A stretch of 64,000 nucleotides of DNA. Origin: Thermoplasmata archaeon. GTDB lineage: Archaea > Thermoplasmatota > Thermoplasmata > Thermoplasmatales > Thermoplasmataceae. Location of the stretch: NCBI GenBank assembly GCA_021802055.1, contig JAKAAY010000001.1:35658-99657 (forward strand), given 5' to 3'. Below, piece after piece: positions 32,174 to 40,104 of the stretch. How positions within the stretch are numbered: position 1 is the first letter of the stretch; every line of letters begins with the position of its first letter. The translations under genes were made by a program, and so were the position numbers. A model generated the notes under the pieces. That model saw only the letters and a program-made list of their open reading frames with translations, had not been told where the DNA came from and searched no databases.

Positions 32174-33196
32174 ATGAAGATTACGGTTGATGGAAAGCTC
32201 AGGAACCTGCAGGCAGTATGGTATGAGGACTCAAAAGTCAATCTCATAGATCAGAGAAAAGTACCTGCAAGTGTGGAAATTTTCAAGGCTTCAAGCTCCG
32301 AAGAAGTGGCTTTTGCCATCAAGGATATGGTGGTCAGAGGTGCTCCAGCAATTGGAGTGACCGCCGCTTACGGGCTGGCCATGGCCAAGGAGCATGGGGA
32401 GGACATGGAAAAGGCAGTGGAGAAGATTCGTTCAACGAGGCCGACAGCATACGATCTCTTCAGGGCAATTGACTACATGACCAAGAACCAGTTTCTCATC
32501 ACGTCGGCCAGAAGATACGCGCAGGAAATATCAAACAGGTGCAAGAAGATCGGTGAAATTGGAAACTCCCTGCTGGGCCAGAAAGCGAGAATACTTACTC
32601 ACTGCAATGCAGGAGCTCTCGCAGTCTTAGATTGGGGCACGGCCCTAGCACCAATGCGCTTTGCCAAAGAAGAAGGAAAAGACATCTTTGTTTTTGTGGA
32701 TGAAACCAGGCCAAGGCTTCAGGGGGCAAACCTTACGGCATGGGAACTTTTGCAGGAGGGAATAGATCACGCTATCATAGCGGACAATGCTGCAGGGCAT
32801 TTTATGCATACAGGACAGGTGGATCTTGCTATTGTAGGCGCAGACAGAATTGCCTCAAACGGTGATTTTGCAAACAAGATCGGTACCTACGAGAAGGCGG
32901 TTGTTGCAAAGGAGAACAACATTCCCTTTTATGTGGCAGCGCCTGGAAGCACGTTCGACTTCACGCTGAAATCGGGAAACGAGATCCCCATTGAGGAAAG
33001 ATCACAGGATGAAGTCAAGACTGTGGGTATGCAGAGTGTTGGCCCCCGGGAAAGCAAGGCAAGAAACCCAGCGTTTGACGTTACGCCGGCCAGGTACGTT
33101 AGTGCGTTCATAACTGAATACGGCATATTCAAACCAGAAGATCTGCAGAATCTCCGCCTCATGATGAACCGGGATCTATTCATGCAGCGACCTTAA
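32174..33196 (+). CDS. mtnA: Methylthioribose-1-phosphate isomerase (aIF2B-alpha family)
   Basis: This 340-residue enzyme of the eIF2B-like isomerase family converts methylthioribose-1-phosphate to methylthioribulose-1-phosphate in methionine salvage. Catalytic residues are in HCNAGALA (Cys near residue 143) and VGADRIASNGD (Asp near 223); DMVVRGAPAIGVTAAYG is the diagnostic N-terminal block. A ribose-1,5-bisphosphate isomerase is the main alternative, but no AMP phosphorylase or RuBisCO gene is in the window. I chose the ATG at 32174 on promoter spacing. The frame ends convergently, 4 nt into trpS. Confidence 0.85.
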   Translation: MKITVDGKLRNLQAVWYEDSKVNLIDQRKVPASVEIFKASSSEEVAFAIKDMVVRGAPAIGVTAAYGLAMAKEHGEDMEKAVEKIRSTRPTAYDLFRAIDYMTKNQFLITSARRYAQEISNRCKKIGEIGNSLLGQKARILTHCNAGALAVLDWGTALAPMRFAKEEGKDIFVFVDETRPRLQGANLTAWELLQEGIDHAIIADNAAGHFMHTGQVDLAIVGADRIASNGDFANKIGTYEKAVVAKENNIPFYVAAPGSTFDFTLKSGNEIPIEERSQDEVKTVGMQSVGPRESKARNPAFDVTPARYVSAFITEYGIFKPEDLQNLRLMMNRDLFMQRP

Positions 33197-34347
33197 ACCT
33201 CTTCAAATATGCCGAGCCGATCAAAGAGAGCCTGCAGGTCGATCTCCTCGTTGGCAATTATCACTTTCATGAGGTCACTCTCTTTCACCTTGGAATAGCG
33301 ATCCTGGAATTTGGCTACAAGCTCAACCACCCTGTCTGTCAGCATCTTCTTCATTTCCCCGCTAAGAAGTCTGCCGCTCCTATACTCCTCTCCAACGCGG
33401 GCGGATTCCTCTGGACTCAGGAAATAATGTTTCAAGTAAATGAACGGTACATCAATATCCAGATTTCCTCCCACTCTCCGGTGTTCCTCAATGGATGCTT
33501 GACCGCCGCTGAACGCGTTTGCGATCTTTTTCCTTATGGTCTTTTCATCCTCTACGAGAAAAATGGCATTGCCCTTTGACTTTGACATTTTTCCCCCGTC
33601 TATGCCTGGCATGAATTTTGAGTGTATCACGGCGGGTTTTCGGTATCCATGCAGTTCTGCGATATCTCTGCATATCCGCAGATGTGGATCCTCGTCCGGG
33701 CCAATTGGAACCAGGACATTCCCTATGCCAAAGAGATTTGGCATAAGCACATGGGCAGACTGAACGGCAGGATAGAAGAACAGGCCAACATTCCGGTCGT
33801 TTCCATATCCGTAACTTGCCTTAACCATGGACATGGTAACGGACCTCGATAGCCTGATGGCAAAGTTGTAAACATTGGTATAAAGCTGGTCTATAATGAC
33901 CCTGGTCAGACCCAATTTGAACCCCAGCGCTACCGCACTTCTTGCCAGCAGGAGAGATTTCTTCAACCCTTCCTCCTGGGACTTCACCTTTCCTGAGACA
34001 TAGCTTTCGTCATCAGAAATGGGAATGAATACCTGGCAGCCATATTTCTCCTGAAAGTACCTGTTTGTGTCGAATACGCCTATATGCCCAATATGTGGAT
34101 AGGAACTGGCGTTGAACCCAGATACTATGGCACTGGGGTTTCCAGCCTTGAGCCTGCTATAGAAGCCATCGAAATCACGATGGGAAACGATAAGGTTATT
34201 CCTAAATGAATAAAAGTCGGGTTTCTCCTTCAGATCCGACATCTTACGTGCCCCGAACCGTTCGATGAGTTTCTGATGATCGAGTGTCAATTGCAGGACG
34301 GTATCCCTATTCTCCTGGTCTTTAATCTCCAGTTTATCAGAACCCAT
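33193..34347 (-). CDS. trpS: Tryptophanyl-tRNA synthetase
   Basis: This is a class I synthetase with HIGH-type motif SYPHIGHIG near residue 80 and KMSKS in GGKMSKSKGNAIFL near residue 254. Length is 384 residues from ATG 34347. The reading frame stays open to 34443, but those extra 32 codons are the 5S rRNA gene read as protein. A TATA box (CTTTTATG, 34371-34377) lies 27 nt from the ATG, so the message should be leaderless. The family member could also be checked against TyrS, but the C-terminal half fits TrpS. Confidence 0.9.
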   Translation of the reverse strand: MGSDKLEIKDQENRDTVLQLTLDHQKLIERFGARKMSDLKEKPDFYSFRNNLIVSHRDFDGFYSRLKAGNPSAIVSGFNASSYPHIGHIGVFDTNRYFQEKYGCQVFIPISDDESYVSGKVKSQEEGLKKSLLLARSAVALGFKLGLTRVIIDQLYTNVYNFAIRLSRSVTMSMVKASYGYGNDRNVGLFFYPAVQSAHVLMPNLFGIGNVLVPIGPDEDPHLRICRDIAELHGYRKPAVIHSKFMPGIDGGKMSKSKGNAIFLVEDEKTIRKKIANAFSGGQASIEEHRRVGGNLDIDVPFIYLKHYFLSPEESARVGEEYRSGRLLSGEMKKMLTDRVVELVAKFQDRYSKVKESDLMKVIIANEEIDLQALFDRLGIFEEV

Positions 34348-34368
34348 TACGCCAAGTGAAAACAAACT

Positions 34369-34380
34369 TGCATAAAAGTG
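34369..34380 (-). promoter_or_regulatory. TATA box of trpS, next to the 5S 3' end
   Basis: CACTTTTATGCA on the minus strand is centred near 34374, 27 nt from the trpS ATG and about 10 nt after the 5S rRNA 3' end. trpS thus has its own promoter although 5S read-through is possible. Confidence 0.55.
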
Positions 34381-34385
34381 TTGAT

Positions 34386-34506
34386 GGCGACAGCGAATTG
34401 CACTTCCCGTCCCCTCGCGGAAGACAGTACGCATACAAAACACAATGGCCTTTACCTTTGGGTTCGGAAAGAGACCCGGTGTTTCACCATTGTTGTGGCC
34501 GTCACC
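34386..34506 (-). rRNA. 5S ribosomal RNA
   Basis: The minus strand carries archaeal 5S rRNA, about 121 nt. Diagnostic stretches are GGTGAAACACCGGGTC, TTTCCGAACCC and GTACTGTC...CCGCGAGGGGACGGGAAGTGC. The ends form helix I: GGTGACGG (5') with CTGTCGCC (3'). A TATA box CGATTAAATACAC (34525-34537) predicts initiation at about 34504, matching the mature 5' end. The gene stands alone, about 28 kb from 16S, which is the unlinked rRNA arrangement of Thermoplasmatales. Confidence 0.92.
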
Positions 34507-34524
34507 AAGCCTGAATATGGTCTG

Positions 34525-34537
34525 TGTATTTAATCGT
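34525..34537 (-). promoter_or_regulatory. TATA box of the 5S rRNA gene
   Basis: The minus strand reads GATTAAATACAC, centred near 34530, about 25 nt upstream of the 5S 5' end. It is among the best TATA matches in the window, as expected for a stable RNA gene. Confidence 0.65.
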
Positions 34538-34557
34538 TTTTTCTTTGGTGAATTTTT

Positions 34558-34863
34558 TTATCCCTTGAAGAGGCCTATGGCGAGGCCCACCACAAACACA
34601 ACAATAAGCAGTGACAGTGAACCGATGTACCCTATGGGAGTAAGCGATTCAACACTGTTAACTAGAACTGTGGAATGCGCATAGACCCAGTTATAAATGC
34701 TCTGATATGGAATGCTGTTTATGAAGACGATTCCAAGATATGCAGATATAACGACTGCAACAATAACAGCTACAAAAGCTGCCGCCGCCCGCTTTGCAGC
34801 AAAACCTATCAGAAGACCGTCTACAAACATCAGGAGGATGATGACAATCGCCGAGGTGGACAT
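34558..34863 (-). CDS. Small membrane protein, about three helices (101 aa)
   Basis: I do not recognise this family. Hydrophobic segments are visible at about residues 5-22, 28-50 and 78-98, separated by a short polar loop containing SIPYQSIYNWVYAHSTVL. Alanine- and valine-rich helices suggest a small integral membrane protein. A TATA box (CATTATATATG, near 34891 on the minus strand) lies 27 nt from the ATG, so expression from its own leaderless promoter is likely. It ends about 50 nt before the 5S gene. Confidence 0.6.
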   Translation of the reverse strand: MSTSAIVIILLMFVDGLLIGFAAKRAAAAFVAVIVAVVISAYLGIVFINSIPYQSIYNWVYAHSTVLVNSVESLTPIGYIGSLSLLIVVFVVGLAIGLFKG

Positions 34864-35043
34864 ACTTGCTTATTAATATGTTTTCATATATAATGGTATC
34901 CATTCATTCACCATGAAATCTCTGGAAACCGAGGGCAAACGTTTTCAAACCTCTGGTATTAATCTGCCCCAATAAAGAGCGATTAAATACATACGTCAAA
35001 TATTGGAGGCAAATATATATACCATCGGAACCATGCTTGAAAG

Positions 35044-35054
35044 ATAAAAGTTAG
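35044..35054 (+). promoter_or_regulatory. TATA-like element before the RecA/GvpD-like ATPase
   Basis: GATAAAAGTT centred near 35049 is 27 nt before the ATG at 35076. A stronger AT run, AAATATATATAC at 35012-35023, could provide a second start near 35041. Confidence 0.45.
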
Positions 35055-35075
35055 ACTGAACAAAGTGATGTTTGA

Positions 35076-36533
35076 ATGCTGAATGATGTCCTTCTGGAGC
35101 TCTTCACGGGCTTCCTCAAGCAGCCTTATGGTGCTTCGCTCATAGTCAAGGGTAAGCCTGGATCTGGAAAGACCACGTTTGCTCTGGAACTAATAGATTC
35201 CATCCGCAATGTTTCACCTGCATTTTACGTGTCAACCAGGTTCTCCAATGAACCACTAAAGGCAAAATTTCCATGGTTATCTGAAATATCCTCGTCATCC
35301 AAGGAAAGGGTTCGCGGCAAAGATGACATGAACGAGGTTTTCAGGGAAAATTTTAACAAGTTGGAGAAAATGATAGAGGAAGGTAGGGTTTCCAGGTCAT
35401 TCGCCTTTACTGGTGAGCCTGGGCTTGTCCTCAACATCCAGGAAATACTTCCCGAACTTGAGCTTCTATACAGGTTCATCAGTGAAAACATCAACAAATC
35501 CCCAGTTGTTGTGATAGACTCAATAGAAGCGCTTGCGGAGAAGTATGATCTGGATCCTGGCCTCCTGTTTTCCGTGATTCAGAAAGACCTCGTGGAGAAT
35601 TCCGGGGCAAATATAATTCTCATAATGGAGTCGGATAAAGAAATTTCTCTAGATTACTATGCCGACGGCGTCGTAAGGATGAGCTTCGGTATATCAAAGA
35701 ATTTCCTCATAAGGACCGTGACCATTGAGAAGCTTAGAGGGGTGTCCATAGGTTCCAACCCTGTTTATCTTTATTCCCTTGAGAATGGTAGATTCCATTC
35801 TTTCAGCAGGGACAATATCACATACCCTGCACAGAGAATCAAGAACATAAAGAAGCCGGATGAAAAACAGTTTGAGGTTTCTCTTGGAACAGAGTCGCTT
35901 AGCAAGCTCCTTTCCACGGGCACTGACAAGATCCCGCTGGGTTCGGTCATCATGATCCACAGAGAGACTCCATCCAATTTCGTAGACAGCTACGTGAACC
36001 TGCTCAAAAACAACCTAATAAAAATCAGTGCAATGAATGGCAGAGGCATTGTGGACGTCACCAGCAGCAACTACGAGAGTTCAAGGATATTTGTCAACTG
36101 CTTTGATCCAGAATGGCTGAAGCACTACATAACGCTGGAAAGGACGGACAAGACAAGCCCGTTCATCATAAATATTGGCGGAAAAAGTATGCTTGAGGAT
36201 ATTCCAAAGGATGTTCTCGAATACTACCTGACCAGTTCAAAGAGGCCGTATATGTACATATTCTCCACCGATTTTCTGAGGTTTACCTACGGTGACAGCT
36301 TCTTTGGAGACCTTTCCACGGTAATCAACAGCGTGAGACCATCAGGGATCATCATGATAATCGCTGATGATGAAGAATACAAAAAAATCTACCATTATGC
36401 AAGTTTCGCTGTGCATGTCAATGACATAAACGGCTACGTGATGATGAACTCCAACACATCGGATCTGTACCTGGCCTCTATTGAGAAGGATACCGATAAG
36501 TGGCCCGACATAAAGTTGTCTGAGGTCGTTTAG
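35076..36533 (+). CDS. RecA-superfamily ATPase, KaiC/GvpD-like, two-lobed
   Basis: The first lobe is an active-looking RecA fold: Walker A GKPGSGKTT at residues 25-33 and Walker B-like VVVIDSIEALAE near 148. The second lobe, from about residue 283, repeats the fold (IPLGSVIMIHRE, later PSGIIMIIADDEE) but its Walker A position reads RETPSNFVD, with no GKT/S. This is the double-RecA layout of KaiC-like and GvpD-like archaeal proteins with an inactive second half. GvpD relatives act as regulators in haloarchaea, but no gas-vesicle genes are here, so its role is unknown. Convergent, 4-nt overlap with the next gene. Confidence 0.75.
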   Translation: MLNDVLLELFTGFLKQPYGASLIVKGKPGSGKTTFALELIDSIRNVSPAFYVSTRFSNEPLKAKFPWLSEISSSSKERVRGKDDMNEVFRENFNKLEKMIEEGRVSRSFAFTGEPGLVLNIQEILPELELLYRFISENINKSPVVVIDSIEALAEKYDLDPGLLFSVIQKDLVENSGANIILIMESDKEISLDYYADGVVRMSFGISKNFLIRTVTIEKLRGVSIGSNPVYLYSLENGRFHSFSRDNITYPAQRIKNIKKPDEKQFEVSLGTESLSKLLSTGTDKIPLGSVIMIHRETPSNFVDSYVNLLKNNLIKISAMNGRGIVDVTSSNYESSRIFVNCFDPEWLKHYITLERTDKTSPFIINIGGKSMLEDIPKDVLEYYLTSSKRPYMYIFSTDFLRFTYGDSFFGDLSTVINSVRPSGIIMIIADDEEYKKIYHYASFAVHVNDINGYVMMNSNTSDLYLASIEKDTDKWPDIKLSEVV

Positions 36534-36946
36534 GCTCGTTTTACGGATATCTCCTTCACCTTTGGGAAGAAGGCGTCGAGTCCGTTGGAAATGGCAAATT
36601 TTATTGATTCGCTCAGGAGATAGTTCAGTGACTGCGAAATGGCTTGCAGGCCTCTTTCGATCTCATCTGCGGCATCAAGCCCATGTGCCCATTTCAGCCT
36701 CATGGAAAGCCTGTTACTGTTTATATCCACCTTGAGGCTCGACTTCCCGGAAGACGCTTTAAGCGACTCGGTGCACAGCTTCATGGCATGTTGTATAATG
36801 CCTCTGCTTTCATTCTTCTGCTTCAGTATGCTCTCTGAGAACTCGGGATCAAGGACGATCTCGCCAAAAATCTCCAGTCTGCCGTTCGCGCTTCCTTCGT
36901 CGCCGGTCAACTTACTCAACGTTAAATCGTGGGCTGCATTTATCAT
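36530..36946 (-). CDS. Uncharacterised protein (138 aa)
   Basis: I do not recognise this family. The sequence is alpha/beta: strand GRLEIFGEIVL, helices ILKQKNESRGIIQHAMKLC and IERGLQAISQSLNYLLSESIKF, and a strand pair around SLKVDINSNRLSMRLKW. It has no enzyme motif. Its ATG (36946) is only 2 nt from the ATG of divergent hemB, so its promoter would have to lie inside hemB; a weaker possibility is that translation starts later. The 3' end overlaps the convergent ATPase gene by 4 nt. Confidence 0.55.
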   Translation of the reverse strand: MINAAHDLTLSKLTGDEGSANGRLEIFGEIVLDPEFSESILKQKNESRGIIQHAMKLCTESLKASSGKSSLKVDINSNRLSMRLKWAHGLDAADEIERGLQAISQSLNYLLSESIKFAISNGLDAFFPKVKEISVKRA

Positions 36947-36948
36947 TT

Positions 36949-37920
36949 ATGTTTCCTGAAACCAGGATGAGAAGACTTCGATATGGCAATCTACTGAGGG
37001 ATTTCCTGTCTGAAACCAGGATCAATGAAGAAAAGATGGTTATGCCGGTCTTCATCGATGAGAACATACGCAAGAGAAAACCCATAGAATCCATGCCTGG
37101 CATTTTCAGGCAGGGAACCGGCGATTATCTGAGCTATATCCAGGGACTTGCAGATATGGGTGTAAAATCCATTCTTCTATTTGGCATTCCTTCCAGCAAA
37201 GATTCCTCAGGGACTTCTGCATTTCAAAGCAATGGCGTCATTCAGCGTGCCATAAAGGATGTAAAGGCCTCCACGGAGATCACGATAATTGCAGATCTAT
37301 GCCTTTGCGAATATACCGACACCGGGCAATGCGGGCTGATGAAAGGCCATTATGTTGATAATGACAGCACCCTGGTGGCATACCGCAAGATCGCACGCAC
37401 TTATGCCGAAGCCGGCACCGATATAGTTGCCCCCAGCGGCATGATGGATGGACAGGTTGCAGCCATACGGGACGAGCTTGAGAAATCAGGTTTCAGCAAT
37501 ACCCTGATTATGGGATACAGCGCAAAGTACGCGTCAGGTCTGTATGGGCCATTCCGGGAAGCAGCAGACTCAGCACCCCAGGTTGGTGACAGACGATCTT
37601 ACCAGATGGATTACAGAAACTCAAGAGAGGCTCTCAGAGAGCTAAAGCTGGACATGGAGGAAGGAGCAGACATACTGATGGTTAAACCTGCACTGTTCTA
37701 TCTTGACGTTCTCAGGGAGGCGAGGCTGAGTTTTACGCTCCCCATGGCCGCATACAGCGTTAGCGGAGAATACACCATGATCAGGAATGCGGTTGATCAG
37801 GGCTTTCTTTCAAAGGACGTGATAGCCGAGTCTATCAGCAGCATATTCAGGGCGGGTGCAGATATAGTCATCTCGTATTTCACGGAGTACATACTAAGTG
37901 GAGGTTTAGAGGAGCAATAG
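36949..37920 (+). CDS. hemB: Porphobilinogen synthase (delta-aminolevulinate dehydratase)
   Basis: HemB condenses two 5-aminolevulinates to porphobilinogen, feeding hemC/hemD about 17 kb away. Three cysteines in LCLCEYTDTGQCGL (about residues 117-128) form the zinc site of the Zn-dependent type. Schiff-base lysines are in GYSAKYASG (about 193) and MVKPALFY (about 245). Length (323) is normal. The likely TATA element, GTTAAATCG near 36924, lies within the first codons of the divergent gene and is 25 nt from the ATG, predicting a leaderless message. Confidence 0.93.
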   Translation: MFPETRMRRLRYGNLLRDFLSETRINEEKMVMPVFIDENIRKRKPIESMPGIFRQGTGDYLSYIQGLADMGVKSILLFGIPSSKDSSGTSAFQSNGVIQRAIKDVKASTEITIIADLCLCEYTDTGQCGLMKGHYVDNDSTLVAYRKIARTYAEAGTDIVAPSGMMDGQVAAIRDELEKSGFSNTLIMGYSAKYASGLYGPFREAADSAPQVGDRRSYQMDYRNSREALRELKLDMEEGADILMVKPALFYLDVLREARLSFTLPMAAYSVSGEYTMIRNAVDQGFLSKDVIAESISSIFRAGADIVISYFTEYILSGGLEEQ

Positions 37921-37964
37921 CCTGGAGACCTGCATACTCTTTCCCCCTCGTATGGCCAGTCAGG

Positions 37965-39026
37965 CTAGCTGGAAGACTTGACAGTCTTCTTAACATGCGC
38001 CTTCTTGTATTTTTTAATCTCCTCGGTGAGTGCAGGCAGGACTTTGTTCACGTCGTCCACTATGACATAGTCAGAGTACTTGAAAATCTCTGCGTTCTGG
38101 TCGATGTTTATTGAAAGCACATTCTCGCTGTTCTTCATCCCCATTATGTGCTGTATCTTGCCGGAAATGCCGCAGGCAACGTAGAGCCTTGGCCTCACGG
38201 TCTGGCCCGTCTGACCTACCTGGTGATCTCTTGATATCCATCCCAGATCTGCGGTGGGCCTCGAAGCCCCAACCACACCGTTCATCTCGTTTGCCAGTTT
38301 TTCAACCAGCTTAAAGGCTGCCGGTGCCCCCAAACCTAATCCTCCTGAGACAACCACCTTAGCAGCTGTCAGATCAATGGCTTCCTTCTTCCTGAATTCA
38401 AGGATCTCCTTCTTCAGCAGTGCCTTATCTACCTTGACCTTCTCTATCCTCCTCTCGCACTTGCTTCCGTCTACCTTTTCAGGGACGGGAAATATTCCTG
38501 CTCTGGCCGTGGCCATCTGTGGCCTGTGTTTCTTGCAAAGGATTTCCGCAAGCATGCTTTCACCATAGGTTGGCCTGTTTGCAGACAGTATTCTTGTATC
38601 CTCCTCGATGTCGATCTCAGTGCAGTCTGCAGTAACGCCTGCCTGGCAGCTTACGGCTATCCTGGATGCCAGATCCCTTCCGTTCCTGGTTGCCGGTATC
38701 AGAAATATGTTGGGCTTCTCCCTCTTCACGAAATCTTCCACCAGTCTCGCATAAGGCATCGTCCTGAATTCTGCCAGATCGGGAGACTCTGCTCCAAGAA
38801 TAACGTCGCAACCGTATGAGGCTGCCTCGTCTGCCATTTCTGATACCTTGCTTCCTATTAGGACACAATAAAGTTTCTCGTGGACTTTCTCTGCCAGCCT
38901 TTTTCCCACACCTATCATTTCCAGTGCAGGCCTCTGGAGTTCTCCATTCCTGTTTTCCAGATACACGAAGATGTTTCGATAATCCTCAGGCTTCTCTACA
39001 GCAGCAGCGTTTATGAGTCCTGCCAT
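37965..39026 (-). CDS. etfA: Electron transfer flavoprotein alpha subunit (FixB type)
   Basis: EtfA binds FAD in its C-terminal domain, where SRPTADLGWISRDHQVGQTGQTVRP (about residues 263-287) and the following ACGISGKIQH are the classic FAD-binding sequence. The N-terminal domain is the adenine-nucleotide alpha-hydrolase-like fold. At 353 residues it is a FixB-like form. It is the last gene of fixC-fixX-etfB-etfA, and its start immediately follows the etfB stop. It accepts electrons from acyl-CoA dehydrogenases or other donors and passes them to FixC. Confidence 0.9.
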   Translation of the reverse strand: MAGLINAAAVEKPEDYRNIFVYLENRNGELQRPALEMIGVGKRLAEKVHEKLYCVLIGSKVSEMADEAASYGCDVILGAESPDLAEFRTMPYARLVEDFVKREKPNIFLIPATRNGRDLASRIAVSCQAGVTADCTEIDIEEDTRILSANRPTYGESMLAEILCKKHRPQMATARAGIFPVPEKVDGSKCERRIEKVKVDKALLKKEILEFRKKEAIDLTAAKVVVSGGLGLGAPAAFKLVEKLANEMNGVVGASRPTADLGWISRDHQVGQTGQTVRPRLYVACGISGKIQHIMGMKNSENVLSINIDQNAEIFKYSDYVIVDDVNKVLPALTEEIKKYKKAHVKKTVKSSS

Positions 39027-39833
39027 TCAATCTTCCTCCAGTTTAAGGATGTTCTTCTCGTAAAGCTCCGAGACCAGATTCCCAAGGTTGGAAAGATCAA
39101 ACTTCTTCGCTGCCCTCTCTTTCTCCTTTATGGACCTCATCCTCCTCACGATTGTGGGTGAGCCCCGGACACCGACCCATTCTGGCGGGAGCCCGAGCTT
39201 CTCAAGGTTCCAGACTTCAAATCCTTTCTTCATGGCATCGATCTTGCGTCTTAGGGTCTGCCTTCTGGGAAAATTACTGTTCAGGAGCACGGTGACCAGA
39301 ACCGGGGTGGGTGTTTTCACGACCTCCGTGCCATCCTCAAGCTCCCTTTCAGCTATGACGTGCCTGTCCTTGTAGTCAACGTGGCTGCAGTAGGTTATCT
39401 GGTCTATATTCAGGAACTCTGCAACACCTGGTCCTACGTGACCGGTTGATGAATCAGATGATTCTTCTCCGGCAACAACCACATCAAACTTTCCAATCTT
39501 TGAGATTGTTGACGCAAGTGTGAGGCCCGTCGGGTAAGTATCTGCACCGCCAAAAAACCTGTCCGAGACCAGGATTGCCCTGTCTGCCCCTCTTGCCATG
39601 CATTCATACATGGTGGTTTCCGCCTGTGGCGGGCCCATTGAAATAACCGTGACTGTTCCTCCTGCCTTGTCTCTCAAGGAGAGAGCAACTTCCAGTGCAT
39701 TCTCGTCAGCCCTGTTGGTTACATTCCTTGTAAGGCTCCTGTTCAGATTCATGGTAACCGGATCGATTACCACTTCCTGGCTGTCAGGAACCTGCTTCAC
39801 CATAACTATGATGTCCAGCGGCACTTTTTTCAC
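39027..39833 (-). CDS. etfB: Electron transfer flavoprotein beta subunit (FixA type)
   Basis: EtfB pairs with EtfA. Visible signatures: VMVKQVPDSQEVVID at the start, ADENALEVALSLRD near residue 42 and the GPPQAETTMYECMARGADRAIL block that binds the nucleotide. AGEESSDSSTGHVGPGVAEFL near 120 is the conserved central loop. At 268 residues it is complete. Start overlaps the end of fixX by 4 nt. A bifurcating ETF would carry a second FAD in this subunit; sequence inspection alone cannot settle that. Confidence 0.9.
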   Translation of the reverse strand: MKKVPLDIIVMVKQVPDSQEVVIDPVTMNLNRSLTRNVTNRADENALEVALSLRDKAGGTVTVISMGPPQAETTMYECMARGADRAILVSDRFFGGADTYPTGLTLASTISKIGKFDVVVAGEESSDSSTGHVGPGVAEFLNIDQITYCSHVDYKDRHVIAERELEDGTEVVKTPTPVLVTVLLNSNFPRRQTLRRKIDAMKKGFEVWNLEKLGLPPEWVGVRGSPTIVRRMRSIKEKERAAKKFDLSNLGNLVSELYEKNILKLEED

Positions 39834-40102
39834 CCGAATTTGTACTTTATGCCCTGCCCACCCTTGGGATTTGTCCAGGTTACGCTACCGTGGCTGCAGG
39901 CTATGTCGCAAGTGCCGCATTCCACGCAGTCCTCGTACTTGAAGTTGAGTTTTCCGTCGATGATCTTGTAGCAGCTTGCCGGGCACGCAAATGTGCAGAA
40001 GTGATCGGGACAGGTCTCACATATCTTCGGGTTGACCGTTATATGAGCGTACTGGTTATCCGTTTTGTAGTTTAAAAGCGCCAGTTTTTCCTCTATTTCC
40101 AT
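39830..40102 (-). CDS. fixX: FixX-type ferredoxin-like protein
   Basis: This 90-residue protein has two cysteine groups, CETCPDHFCTFACPASC and CVECGTCDIAC, in the FixX arrangement. FixX docks on FixC and relays electrons to quinone. It overlaps etfB by 4 nt and begins 2 nt after fixC, an order conserved with fixABCX operons. The second group (CVECGTCDIACSHG) fits a single [4Fe-4S] cluster; the first may be structural. Confidence 0.88.
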   Translation of the reverse strand: MEIEEKLALLNYKTDNQYAHITVNPKICETCPDHFCTFACPASCYKIIDGKLNFKYEDCVECGTCDIACSHGSVTWTNPKGGQGIKYKFG

Positions 40103-40104
40103 CT

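Noticed and set aside
34348..34443. N-terminal extension of trpS
   Set aside because: The extension is the 5S rRNA gene and its spacer read as protein; a TATA box fits the ATG at 34347.
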